64,000 nt of DNA from Peptoclostridium acidaminophilum DSM 3953. Lineage in GTDB: Bacteria > Bacillota > Clostridia > Peptostreptococcales > Peptostreptococcaceae. Location: the NCBI RefSeq assembly GCF_000597865.1, contig NZ_CP007453.1:744001-808000 (forward strand), read 5' to 3'. Numbering within the stretch: position 1 is the first letter of the stretch; the number at the start of each line of letters is the position of its first letter. A program made the translations under genes and the position numbers. Of the stretch, positions 9,118-17,530 are shown piece after piece. The notes beneath the pieces were generated by a model. The model was not told the origin of the DNA. It ran no database searches and worked only from the letters and a program-made list of their open reading frames with translations.

Positions 9118-9951
9118 TTACTTCAAAACTTCTATATATCTTGTCAATTCTTTTAATAATCTATCTTTGTCCTGCGGCAACGTGCCTTTTAGCTTAACTA
9201 TATTTGTCGGATGTGTTGTGTCAAACATAGTAGGCTCCTTGGGTTCGAGATTTTCTAAAAGTGTCTTTATTTCTGCTAATAGCTCACTTCGTCCTGCAGG
9301 AATAAATTCACCTCTTTTCACCATTTTTTCCAGCTCCGTTCCGTCAAAGACCGTTAGATTCATTGTGATAACTCTGGTTGTTTTGAACTGATTGATCATT
9401 CTTGCAGTTGCAGCAGCGTTGTCTGCAGACTTGCCTTTACCTGCTATTCCATACATGATGATAGTATTAAACGGAATTTTTGCCTCGTTAAGCTTTCTTG
9501 CCTGTTCAATTGCCTGGTCTACTCTATGGGCTTTATTCATAAGTTGCAGTATATCGTCCCTGCCTGTCTCAAATCCTATATAGAGCATTCTAAGCCCTGC
9601 ATCATGAAGAATCGACAGCTCTTCAACCGTGTATTTGGAGATGTTCTTTATGGACGCATAGGAAGCCACACAGGCGCAATACGGCAAATAGTGCTTTATC
9701 ATATCCAGTAATCGCTTCATTTTCTCAAAGCCTATTGCCACCGGGTCCGCACCCGTCAAAAATACCCTTTCGGTATAAAGATTTGCATTCATCAGCTGCA
9801 TTTCTATTTCCGAAAATGGAACCTCAGCGTATTTATCGTCTTTATACATGGAACAGAATGCGCATTTGTTATATGAACACCCCAATGTTACAGGCAGTAA
9901 AAAAGTAGTCATCTCATCCTGAGGATAGTAGACCGTATCATTTTTAGACAT
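9118..9951 (-). CDS. Radical SAM protein
   Basis: A 277-residue protein with an N-terminal iron-sulfur motif CSYNKCAFC (CX4CX2C) and a TIM-barrel-like body with GFETGRDDILQLMNKAH. It resembles the HemN/Elp3-like radical SAM set of unassigned function. There is no C-terminal auxiliary cluster. A GGAATGG precedes the ATG. It lies between xdhC and the molybdenum hydroxylase operon but no sequence link to cofactor synthesis is visible; substrate unknown. Confidence 0.85.
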   Translation of the reverse strand: MSKNDTVYYPQDEMTTFLLPVTLGCSYNKCAFCSMYKDDKYAEVPFSEIEMQLMNANLYTERVFLTGADPVAIGFEKMKRLLDMIKHYLPYCACVASYASIKNISKYTVEELSILHDAGLRMLYIGFETGRDDILQLMNKAHRVDQAIEQARKLNEAKIPFNTIIMYGIAGKGKSADNAAATARMINQFKTTRVITMNLTVFDGTELEKMVKRGEFIPAGRSELLAEIKTLLENLEPKEPTMFDTTHPTNIVKLKGTLPQDKDRLLKELTRYIEVLK

Positions 9952-10158
9952 AATTAACCATTCCTTTCGCTTCGCTCAAGGGCAGAATCAGCAGATCTTC
10001 AGAAAATAAAATCATTTTCTTGCATATACCATCTATACTTTTATTTTACTCTGTTTTTGGCATATGTAAATAACAGTTTTAATTGTACAGCAAAACCTAC
10101 ATACTATTAATAAGAATATGTAGGTTGATATAATGTTTCTATTTATTTATACTTCTAT

Positions 10159-10980
10159 TTACTTATCTTTCAAACTTAGCCTTCCTCTTTTGAATCCTAT
10201 ATGAAGCACAGCCTCCAGAACTCCTCCGGCCACAGCCAGGGCCTTCTCCGATATTGTAAAGCAGTTGTTCACATTTCCTCTTGGATCAACATCGCCCATC
10301 TTCATTCCCTTTTTGACAAATATGCCATCATGTATTATTCCTCTCAAGACTCCGTCAATCGGGGCAAGCACCTCATCTTCCCCGACATACGCCACTACCT
10401 GTCCCTTTTGCACACTGTCGCCTATGCTGCAGATGCTCCTTGCAAGACCGTCAGCCGGGGAGCGCACTATCCTTTCTCTTGAAAACCCGGCTATTTCACC
10501 TGGTATTCCAGTGTCTGCAGCTGCCGAGCCGCTGTATTTGGCCCTTCCAAGCTCGTGTCCCCTGAGCGTTTCCACAACGGCGTCGACATCATCGCCCGCT
10601 GTGAAGCCTGGTCCAAGGCCTATAGTAATGTCTGCCATGGTGCGCCTTGTGCCTATGTTTCGCTTTGATATTGTGGCATCTATGAGCACATGCGCTCTGA
10701 TACTCCCAAGGATGTCGCAGCTCTCGTCGACGATTACAGGGACATCGCCGCGTTCCCATGCTTCTTCGATATGCCGGATATTTTCTGCAAGCACCGCCCG
10801 AACGCCCTCAACCTCTATGCTTCCTTCAAAAACAGCAGACGCAAAAGCCACGGCTCTTCTTATGACTGTAGGCCTTGCCGTTTCAAGCATTATCAGCCTG
10901 AAGCCGCACATATGCAGCCTGTAGGCAACCCCTGTTGCCAAATCACCCGCGCCTCTTATTGCAACAATATATTCGTTCAT
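10159..10980 (-). CDS. yqeB: YqeB-type selenium-dependent molybdenum hydroxylase system protein
   Basis: A 273-residue protein starting with a Rossmann-like segment (VAIRGAGDLATGVAYRLHMCG) and ending with a biotinyl/lipoyl-like turn (VAYVGEDEVLAPIDGVLRG). This is the EF2563/YqeB family, a genomic marker of selenium-dependent molybdenum hydroxylases (labile selenium in the Mo site), distinct from selenocysteine use. Genetic evidence in other bacteria links YqeB and YqeC to this trait; its chemical role is unknown. It is last in the operon that starts near 14.8 kb, after a 142-base gap. Confidence 0.88.
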   Translation of the reverse strand: MNEYIVAIRGAGDLATGVAYRLHMCGFRLIMLETARPTVIRRAVAFASAVFEGSIEVEGVRAVLAENIRHIEEAWERGDVPVIVDESCDILGSIRAHVLIDATISKRNIGTRRTMADITIGLGPGFTAGDDVDAVVETLRGHELGRAKYSGSAAADTGIPGEIAGFSRERIVRSPADGLARSICSIGDSVQKGQVVAYVGEDEVLAPIDGVLRGIIHDGIFVKKGMKMGDVDPRGNVNNCFTISEKALAVAGGVLEAVLHIGFKRGRLSLKDK

Positions 10981-11122
10981 TTGTAATCAACACCATCCAT
11001 TGCTACACTCACATTTGCTAGGATTGTATATTTCCCAACAACCTGTATATTGTCTATTTTTGTAAATTTATCCACAAGCAGGACAAACTAAACCTTACAA
11101 GCATGCTTCTACTCTGAATTCC

Positions 11123-11722
11123 CTATTGCTTGGAATCTGCCTTCTTCCGCATGTCCTTTAGCCGCTCGAAGTCCTCTTTTGTATCAATATCTATGCCGCC
11201 CAAACTGCTTCCGGTCTCTACAAAAATTACGCGTTCCCCGAATCTTTCGATTATAACCCTGCCGCCTTCGTCGCCCTTTAGCGATAGCAGCTCTTCCCTT
11301 AGGTCTGCAGGGAATATCACGGGATTTCCACGGGTTCCTCCATATAGCGGCACTACTATGGAATCTGGACTTTTGCTGAATTCACATATCAGCATGTCTA
11401 TTATGCGGCTTTCAAGGAGCGGCATGTCGGCCGCTATGAACATGAGGCCGTCTGCCTTTGGGCTTGCGCTTTTTGCCCCCAGCCTTATCGACTCGCTCTG
11501 GCCAAGCTGCGCACTTGCGTTGATTATCACAGCCGCACCGAAACTTTCAGCAATTTTCACAACCGCAGCGTCTTTGCACACGACTATGACCTCGTCAAGC
11601 CCCGAGGCCTTTGCAGCCTCTATAACGTGCTCTGCCACCGGCTTTCCCGCAAACTCGAGCATGAGCTTATCCCGCCCCATTCTCCTTGAAAATCCGGAGG
11701 CCATTATTATTCCAGAAATCAT
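11123..11722 (-). CDS. mocA: MobA/MocA-like molybdopterin nucleotidyltransferase
   Basis: About 199 residues. The N-terminal GIIMASGFSRRMGRDKLML is the NTP-transferase signature (glycine-rich loop, R-R-M-G, K), and AADMPLLESRI carries the metal-binding Asp. MocA converts Mo-molybdopterin to the cytosine dinucleotide form used by xanthine-dehydrogenase-type hydroxylases. The start at 11722 is chosen because GGAG/GGGAG precedes it and its ATG overlaps the yqeC stop (ATGA), giving translational coupling; a longer frame begins at 11737. Confidence 0.88.
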   Translation of the reverse strand: MISGIIMASGFSRRMGRDKLMLEFAGKPVAEHVIEAAKASGLDEVIVVCKDAAVVKIAESFGAAVIINASAQLGQSESIRLGAKSASPKADGLMFIAADMPLLESRIIDMLICEFSKSPDSIVVPLYGGTRGNPVIFPADLREELLSLKGDEGGRVIIERFGERVIFVETGSSLGGIDIDTKEDFERLKDMRKKADSKQ

Positions 11723-12489
11723 CGCTCCCAACTCCACTTTATGAAAGCCTTATTGAGGTAGAGGCTGGCCGCGCAAAGTCCATCCGACTCATGGCAGCTG
11801 CCGCCAAGCAGCAAATCGACAGTCTCAAGAGCAGCATTTCGCCTGTGCTCCCCTTCGGCCTTGTTCAGAAATACATATTTTTTCGAGCCCTTGGGAGCTC
11901 CCTTGAAAAGGCCTTTTTCCGATTCGATAAGCCTTGCAACCATCCATGGACTCACATAGTCCCCCGCTGCGCAACCCGTTATCTTGCAAAACGGCTCGCT
12001 CCTGTGCACATGCTGCGAGTATATCTTCTTACCCATGCAATCAAGCCCGATCACGCCTATCACCCTGTCCGTAGCCATTGGTATGACAGGCTCATGCTCG
12101 CCCGGTGCCTTTATCGGCGCTCCCCTGGAGCCGTCGGCCTCGACTAATATGAAGTCGAATATGCCCAGATCGCGTATGGAGTCAATAAGGCCAGGCTCAA
12201 AACCCTTTAGCTTAACTCCGTCTGAAAATTTGGCTGCAGCCGTTATGCCATCAGTCGGACTGCTGAGGAATATATATTCCTTAAAGCTGCTTTTGCCTAG
12301 GAGCAGCCTGTCTATGCTCCTGCCGCCTGGCACGTAAATAGCAGTTGTAGTAGTTATAAGCACACGCTTGCCCGCAGCCTTGAGCTCCTTGGCAAGTCGC
12401 ATCATAATGCTCGTCTTGCCGCCTCCGCCCACTATGCTTATGAGCTCGCCTTTGTTGGCGTCTATCTCCAAAAGCTCCGTAATGAGCAT
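11719..12489 (-). CDS. yqeC: YqeC, selenium-dependent hydroxylase accessory protein
   Basis: About 256 residues with a P-loop (ISIVGGGGKTSIMMRLA) near the N-terminus, a second nucleotide-linked strand (VLITTTTAIYVP) and LVEADGSRGAPIKAP, the typical YqeC motif set. With YqeB it is diagnostic of selenium-dependent molybdenum hydroxylases; the P-loop suggests ATP-driven selenium or cofactor handling (inference). The start at 12489 is used because AGGTGA is just upstream and it clears the stop of the MoeA-like gene by 8 bases; the longer frame from 12549 overlaps it. Confidence 0.88.
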   Translation of the reverse strand: MLITELLEIDANKGELISIVGGGGKTSIMMRLAKELKAAGKRVLITTTTAIYVPGGRSIDRLLLGKSSFKEYIFLSSPTDGITAAAKFSDGVKLKGFEPGLIDSIRDLGIFDFILVEADGSRGAPIKAPGEHEPVIPMATDRVIGVIGLDCMGKKIYSQHVHRSEPFCKITGCAAGDYVSPWMVARLIESEKGLFKGAPKGSKKYVFLNKAEGEHRRNAALETVDLLLGGSCHESDGLCAASLYLNKAFIKWSWER

Positions 12490-12497
12490 GATGTCAC

Positions 12498-13532
12498 CTA
12501 TTTTCCGAAAGGACACACAGGATACGTGCACACCTCGCACCCAAGGCACAATCCCCCGTGCGATAGCAACGCAATGTCCCTTCTGCTTAGCTTTTCTCCG
12601 GCCATGAGCCTTGGAAGCACAATATCCAGCACGGTTATCCTAAAGTACATTCCGCAGGCCGGAAGCCCGACTATAGGGCGTTCCTTAGAGTAAGCCAGCA
12701 TGAACATGGCGCCCGGAAGCACAGGCGAGCCGTAAGTCACCACCTCGTCCGCCACGCTTCTTATTGCGCTTGGCGTCAAATCATCGGCATCGACCGACAT
12801 GCCTCCTGCCGCTATGACCAGCTGGGCCCCCTCTTCTAAAAACTCATCAATCCTTGCGCCTATCTCATCTTGACTGTCTGGAGCATACTTGATGCCCATT
12901 GGCTCGGCGCCATATCCTCTCAGCTTCTCAACAAGAGGTGGTCCGAACCTGTCCTTTATCCTTCCGTCAAACACCTCGCTGCCTGTAACCACAACGCCTG
13001 TCCTGAGAGGAACGAGCTCTTTTATGCTCACTATGGGACCTAGCTTCGCGCATATTCTTTCAACTTCCTCTATGCTCTGCCTGTCTATGACAAGCGGTAT
13101 GATCCTCGTGCCTGCAGCAATAGCGTCCTTTTCAACCAGCGTGTTGCCATGGCGGGTAGCCATCATTACATTTTCAACCTCGTTTATTGCATATAGGGCT
13201 TCGAGGTTTATCTTGAGAAGTCCGGCTGATTTCGCCTTGAGGCTTACCTTTCCCTCGACCGGCTCTGTAATATATATGCCCTCGCCTGCAGCCGCCACTG
13301 CTATTTTCAGGGCGGCCTCGTTTTCATGGAGCGTTTCCTCATCGAGCTCTATGACGTTTATATGGTATTTGCCCATGTCCTTAAGCTCCTGCACATCCTT
13401 GTCGGTGATGATGTGACCCTTCCTGAACGCCGCTCCCTTGAAACCGTTGGGAACTATCTTGGTCAAATCGTGCCCGAGCACCATCCCGATGGCATCTTCA
13501 ACTTTTACACTTTTCAAAATTCCATCCTCCAA
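12498..13532 (-). CDS. MoeA/MogA-like molybdopterin-binding protein with Cys-rich tail
   Basis: A 344-residue protein of the molybdopterin-binding-domain family found in such operons. The central MPT-binding fold shows TGVVVTGSEVFDG and VIAAGGMSVDADDLTPSAI, and GSPVLPGAMFMLAY matches the MoeA-type loop. The N-terminal part (about 1-150) is not the standard MoeA domain. The last 16 residues hold four Cys (CLGCEVCTYPVC), an arrangement able to bind a metal or cluster; this tail is uncommon for MoeA. Role inferred: metal insertion or cofactor storage for the hydroxylase encoded just upstream. Confidence 0.82.
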   Translation of the reverse strand: MEDGILKSVKVEDAIGMVLGHDLTKIVPNGFKGAAFRKGHIITDKDVQELKDMGKYHINVIELDEETLHENEAALKIAVAAAGEGIYITEPVEGKVSLKAKSAGLLKINLEALYAINEVENVMMATRHGNTLVEKDAIAAGTRIIPLVIDRQSIEEVERICAKLGPIVSIKELVPLRTGVVVTGSEVFDGRIKDRFGPPLVEKLRGYGAEPMGIKYAPDSQDEIGARIDEFLEEGAQLVIAAGGMSVDADDLTPSAIRSVADEVVTYGSPVLPGAMFMLAYSKERPIVGLPACGMYFRITVLDIVLPRLMAGEKLSRRDIALLSHGGLCLGCEVCTYPVCPFGK

Positions 13533-13554
13533 CTATTTATACGGATCCTGGCGG

Positions 13555-14004
13555 TTACTCTACACCCATGTACTTTTTAAGCGCGCGCAGCTGCCCCACA
13601 TAACCTGTGCACCTGCAGAGGTTGCCGTTGAGATAATTTTTGATCTCCTCTTCAGACGGATTTTTTAGCTCTTTTTTCATCGCAAGCACTGTCATTATGA
13701 AGCCCGGGCTGCAAAAGCCGCACTGCTCCGCGCCCTCAGAGACAAGGAAGCTTGCAAAATCCTCAGCCTCTTTCTGGAGACCTTCTATAGTAGTAACTTC
13801 TGCTCCGTTAGCCCTTACAGAAAGAGTAGAACATGAAAGCACAGGCTTTCCGTCCAGCCAGACTGTGCAAAGCCCGCATGAGCTTGTGTCGCAGCCCTTT
13901 CTTATGCTCATATAGCCATATTTCCTGAGCGTCTCAGAAAGATAATCGTCAGGATCTATTTGAAAAGCCACATTTTTTCCGTTAATCTTCACATTTATAT
14001 CCAT
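13555..14004 (-). CDS. [2Fe-2S] subunit of a xanthine-dehydrogenase-family molybdenum hydroxylase
   Basis: A 149-residue protein with the two-cluster layout of the family: plant-ferredoxin-like motif (CDTSSCGLCTVWLDGKPVLSC) and C-terminal helical cluster (CGFCSPGFIM ... NLCRCTGYVGQ). Length is standard for the separate small subunit. It passes electrons from the Mo site to the FAD subunit. One base separates it from the FAD gene upstream. The substrate (xanthine, purine, nicotinate or other N-heterocycle) depends on the missing large subunit. Confidence 0.93.
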   Translation of the reverse strand: MDINVKINGKNVAFQIDPDDYLSETLRKYGYMSIRKGCDTSSCGLCTVWLDGKPVLSCSTLSVRANGAEVTTIEGLQKEAEDFASFLVSEGAEQCGFCSPGFIMTVLAMKKELKNPSEEEIKNYLNGNLCRCTGYVGQLRALKKYMGVE

Positions 14005-14005
14005 A

Positions 14006-14791
14006 TTAAACCTCCATCAGCGCTCTTTTTACGAGCACTCTGCACATTTGCCTTCTGTAGTCAGCGCTCGCCCTCATGTTGCTTCCAAAGTCGAGCTCCT
14101 CGGCTGCCATCTGGGCGGCCTTTTCAATGTTCTCCTCGCTCAGCTCTCTGCCCGAGATAAATTCGCTGGCAGCTGCTGCAAGCTTGGCCCTTGCAGGCCT
14201 TGCACCTGCAGCTATCCTGATTGAGCCGTTCTTGACAGCCACGCATGCGTTGATTATGGCGTAATCGCCCGAAGAATTGCGAAGCATTTTAAAAGAGGCC
14301 TTCTCCATGCTTTTTTTTATGACTACCTGTGTTAGTATGTCCCTGGGAGAACCCTTCTCAAGGAACTCATCAAGGCTCATCCTACCCCCCTTGTAAAGGT
14401 CCACATACGTTTCGAGCGCAAGCAGCGCCGTTATTGGATCCGAAAAGCCGTATCTTGAATACACTGTGCCGCCTACTGTGACTATGTTTCTAAGCTGTAC
14501 GCCCACTATGTGCTTTACAGACTCTGCAACAGTTCCTGAAAAATTCTCAAGCAGTGCGCTCGACATCTCAAGCTGCCTCAATGTCGCCATGGCGCCTATC
14601 CTGATTTCGTGCTCGTCTTCCTCTATATAGTCAAGCCCTAGCTTTGAAAGATCTATCGCCTTGTTTATCCTCTTAGAGCCCAGCCTCAAAAATGCGCCGC
14701 CCCCGATAATCGTATTGAATCTGTTTTTCAAAAGCATCTCGTGCGCCTGCTCCAGCGACTCTGCAAGCTCATATTCTCTTATGCTAATCAT
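14006..14791 (-). CDS. FAD-binding subunit of a xanthine-dehydrogenase-family molybdenum hydroxylase
   Basis: About 261 residues. The FAD-binding PCMH-type region includes TIIGGGAFLRLG and VGVQLRNIVTVGGTVYSRYGFSDPITALLAL, and a CO-dehydrogenase-flavoprotein C-terminal domain follows. It transfers electrons from [2Fe-2S] clusters to NAD or another acceptor. The start at 14791 is preferred because GGAGGGATGGCATT precedes it; the ATG at 14812 lacks such a site. First gene of the operon, followed by the Fe-S subunit and cofactor genes; the Mo-binding catalytic subunit is absent from the window. Confidence 0.9.
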   Translation of the reverse strand: MISIREYELAESLEQAHEMLLKNRFNTIIGGGAFLRLGSKRINKAIDLSKLGLDYIEEDEHEIRIGAMATLRQLEMSSALLENFSGTVAESVKHIVGVQLRNIVTVGGTVYSRYGFSDPITALLALETYVDLYKGGRMSLDEFLEKGSPRDILTQVVIKKSMEKASFKMLRNSSGDYAIINACVAVKNGSIRIAAGARPARAKLAAAASEFISGRELSEENIEKAAQMAAEELDFGSNMRASADYRRQMCRVLVKRALMEV

Positions 14792-14855
14792 AATGCCATC
14801 CCTCCACTTCATAATGCCTGCGGCATGCGCAAAAATAGTGTTATGTGCACACCTA

Positions 14856-14905
14856 TCCCATGATATATTACATTTAATTATATCACGAAACCGAAAGCAT
14901 TGAAA
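14856..14905 (-). promoter_or_regulatory. Promoter of the molybdenum hydroxylase operon with overlapping inverted repeat
   Basis: Minus-strand TTTCAA (-35, 14900-14905) and TATAAT (-10, 14877-14882) are spaced 17 bp. An inverted repeat TGATATA...TATATCA overlaps the -10 and could be an operator. The remainder of the 14.8-15.1 kb spacer holds no gene; a promoter for the plus-strand receptor gene was not clearly identified. Confidence 0.5.
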
Positions 14906-15125
14906 TTTTTTAGTTGTCTGTTATTATTTCAACATGCCCAATTAGATTGCGGCACCTTCTTTCGATTGCAACCATTCAGATAATGAAGTAAAATGTATTA
15001 ATATATAGAAAATTCAAATAAGCACTAAGACGTGACAATTCTCAAATTTATAGTCCATTTTTACCATAACCCGCAGCAAGTCACCGTCCAATAATACTTT
15101 ATTGAGAAAAGAGGACTAGCGCCAT

Positions 15126-17477
15126 ATGAAAAATGTTTCCGGCAAAATTTCTTTAGCAAAAGCTGTATTTATAAGCCTTGCCGTCATTATGCTCTCGGTG
15201 CTTTTTGCCACATTGCCGGGATTTGCTTATGACAAATACGACCTACAAAAAAAACCTGCCATTGAGAAAATCCGCGTGGTGCTAGAGGATAATTATCCTC
15301 CATACTCATTTAGAGCCTCAGACGGTTCACTCCACGGAATCCTAATAGACCAGTGGGCGCTTTGGGAGAAAAAAACGGGAGTAAAGGTAATAATCGAGGC
15401 TAAGGACTGGAATAGCGCACTAACCGAAATGAATCAGGGAAAGCACGATGTCATAGATTCAATCTCTTTCAGCGATGAGCGGGCAGCCTTATTTGATTTT
15501 ACAAAACCCCACTCAAGCGCTGAGGTTCCTATATTCTTCAGCAAAAACATATCCGGCATAAAGGGCATACGCTCCTTGAAAGGCTTTTCAGTAGCAGTGG
15601 AAAAAGGGGACATAATTGCCGACATACTCAGAGACGCAGGCATAAAGAGCCTTGTAGAATATGACAGCTATGAGAGCATAATAGAGGCGGCCAGCAAGGG
15701 CGAAGTCGTCGTATTTGTGATGAACAGAGCTCCTGCAATGCATATGATTTACAAATACGGTCTTCAAAGCGAATTCACATCCACAGATTCAATATGCATT
15801 ATTGAACTGCGAAGAGCCATAAAAAAAGGCGATACGGAGCTCCTTGCTCTGGTTGAAAACGGATTCGAAAAAATAACACAGTCGGAATACCGGGAGATCG
15901 ACAACAGGTGGTCAGGCTTCCAAAATTACAACACCGACAAGATAGCATCCTACATAGAGACAATTTCTTTTTTTGCATTTTCCATACTCATACTGCTCCT
16001 AGTCTGGAACTATGCGCTCAGAAGAAATGTCAACGCGAAAACCTCAGAGCTCACCGCAGCACTTTCTGAATTGGAGTCCAGCCAGGAACAGATCCGGGCC
16101 ATAATAGACGCCATGCCGGATATGATATTCATAGTAGACTCTGAAGGTGTCTTCCTTGACTACCTGTCACGAAAACAAAAGGAAAGCCTGCTAGTCCAGC
16201 CGGAGGATTTCATCGGCAGGAAAATTGCCGATTTATTTCCATATGACATCACAGCAAAATTCATGAAGGGCATAGACATTGTTAAAAATACAGGCAAAAA
16301 CACAATGCTGGAATACGGCCTTGGCAATAATCACTACGAAGCACGCTATATACCCCTGAGCGAATCGAGGATGCTCTGCATAGTCCGGGATATCACCGAG
16401 CAAAGGCTTTCTCAGGAAAAGATATACCAGATGAGCGTCTACGATGAGCCAACCGGGCTATTTAACAGGAATTATTTTGAAAATGAACTGGGAAATATAG
16501 AGGGCGAGTGCAAGCCGGGCATGGCTGTAGTAATGTGCGACATTGACGGTCTCAAGCTTGTAAACGATACGCTCGGCCATTTGGAGGGCGACGCCTATCT
16601 TATAACTGCAGCAAACATCATCAAATCTCACTTTGCAGACTCCAGGCTAATAGCAAGAATTGGTGGTGATGAATTTGCGGTCATTCTGGAAAGAGCGACA
16701 GAGGAGAGCATACTCAAAACAAAGGAAAAAATCAAGGAGCATCTGACTCTTATAAACCAAAGCGAAAGACTTCTGCCCATAAGTCTTTCCATAGGCTACG
16801 GAATAGTCAGCCGCATCAGCCCCTCAATCGCAGACGCAATGAAAGAAGCCGACGATTTCATGTACCGTGAAAAGCTTCACCACAAGCTGAGTTTCAGGAG
16901 CAAAAATATAGATTTTATCAAGAAAATGCTTGAAACGCGTGACTTCATAACGGAAGGCCACGGCAGGAGAATGGAGGACCTTTGCATAACGCTGGCATAC
17001 AGGATGGGGCTTTCGCAAAAGGACGTAAAGGATATGGCTCTTTTCGCCCAATTCCACGACATCGGCAAAATAGGCATAAGCGACTCGATACTCTTCAAGC
17101 CGGGAAGGCTCACAGAAGATGAGTTTGAAGAAATGAAGAAACACGCGGAGCTCGGCTACCGCATAGCAGAATCGTCTCCTGACATCATGCATATATCGGA
17201 ACTTATTTTCAAGCACCACGAATGGTGGAACGGCAGCGGTTACCCCTTTGGCTTAAAGGGTGAAGAAATACCACTCCAGTGCCGCATACTCTCAGTGGTG
17301 GACGCATATGACGCCATGACAAACAGCAGGCCTTATAGGAAAGCAATGCCAAGCGAAGATGCCCTACAGGAGCTAAGGCGCTTTTCAGGAGTGCAGTTCG
17401 ATCCGTCCGTTGTGGACATGCTCATAGACATTCTTGCAAGCCCGGATGCTTTGCCTTCCCAGTACAACCCGAGCTAG
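15126..17477 (+). CDS. Membrane receptor: solute-binding domain, PAS, GGDEF, HD-GYP
   Basis: A 783-residue protein. An N-terminal signal/anchor helix (10-35) precedes a bacterial extracellular solute-binding (family 3, amino-acid-type) domain (about 48-270), a membrane helix (about 278-300), a PAS domain (about 320-420), a GGDEF domain with intact GGDEF (ARIGGDEFAVI), and an HD-GYP domain with HDIGKIG and GSGYPFGLKGEE. It therefore carries both a c-di-GMP synthase and a phosphodiesterase module under the control of a periplasmic ligand, probably an amino acid or amine. AGAGGA precedes the ATG. Which activity dominates is unknown. Confidence 0.93.
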   Translation: MKNVSGKISLAKAVFISLAVIMLSVLFATLPGFAYDKYDLQKKPAIEKIRVVLEDNYPPYSFRASDGSLHGILIDQWALWEKKTGVKVIIEAKDWNSALTEMNQGKHDVIDSISFSDERAALFDFTKPHSSAEVPIFFSKNISGIKGIRSLKGFSVAVEKGDIIADILRDAGIKSLVEYDSYESIIEAASKGEVVVFVMNRAPAMHMIYKYGLQSEFTSTDSICIIELRRAIKKGDTELLALVENGFEKITQSEYREIDNRWSGFQNYNTDKIASYIETISFFAFSILILLLVWNYALRRNVNAKTSELTAALSELESSQEQIRAIIDAMPDMIFIVDSEGVFLDYLSRKQKESLLVQPEDFIGRKIADLFPYDITAKFMKGIDIVKNTGKNTMLEYGLGNNHYEARYIPLSESRMLCIVRDITEQRLSQEKIYQMSVYDEPTGLFNRNYFENELGNIEGECKPGMAVVMCDIDGLKLVNDTLGHLEGDAYLITAANIIKSHFADSRLIARIGGDEFAVILERATEESILKTKEKIKEHLTLINQSERLLPISLSIGYGIVSRISPSIADAMKEADDFMYREKLHHKLSFRSKNIDFIKKMLETRDFITEGHGRRMEDLCITLAYRMGLSQKDVKDMALFAQFHDIGKIGISDSILFKPGRLTEDEFEEMKKHAELGYRIAESSPDIMHISELIFKHHEWWNGSGYPFGLKGEEIPLQCRILSVVDAYDAMTNSRPYRKAMPSEDALQELRRFSGVQFDPSVVDMLIDILASPDALPSQYNPS

Positions 17478-17498
17478 TTCATGGAAGAATTAAATCAA

Positions 17499-17530
17499 AA
17501 TTACGTAACATTAGTTGCGTAATTTTTTAT
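17499..17530. terminator. Terminator between receptor gene and Dam-like gene
   Basis: 11-bp stem (17499-17509 with 17514-17524) followed by TTTTTTATTATT on the plus strand and TTTTGATTT on the minus strand, so it can serve both convergent genes. It overlaps the last six codons and stop of the Dam-like gene. Confidence 0.8.

Noticed and set aside
10265-11744. Long plus-strand open frames opposite yqeB and mocA
   Set aside because: They lack ribosome sites, are antisense to well-conserved proteins and result from base composition.
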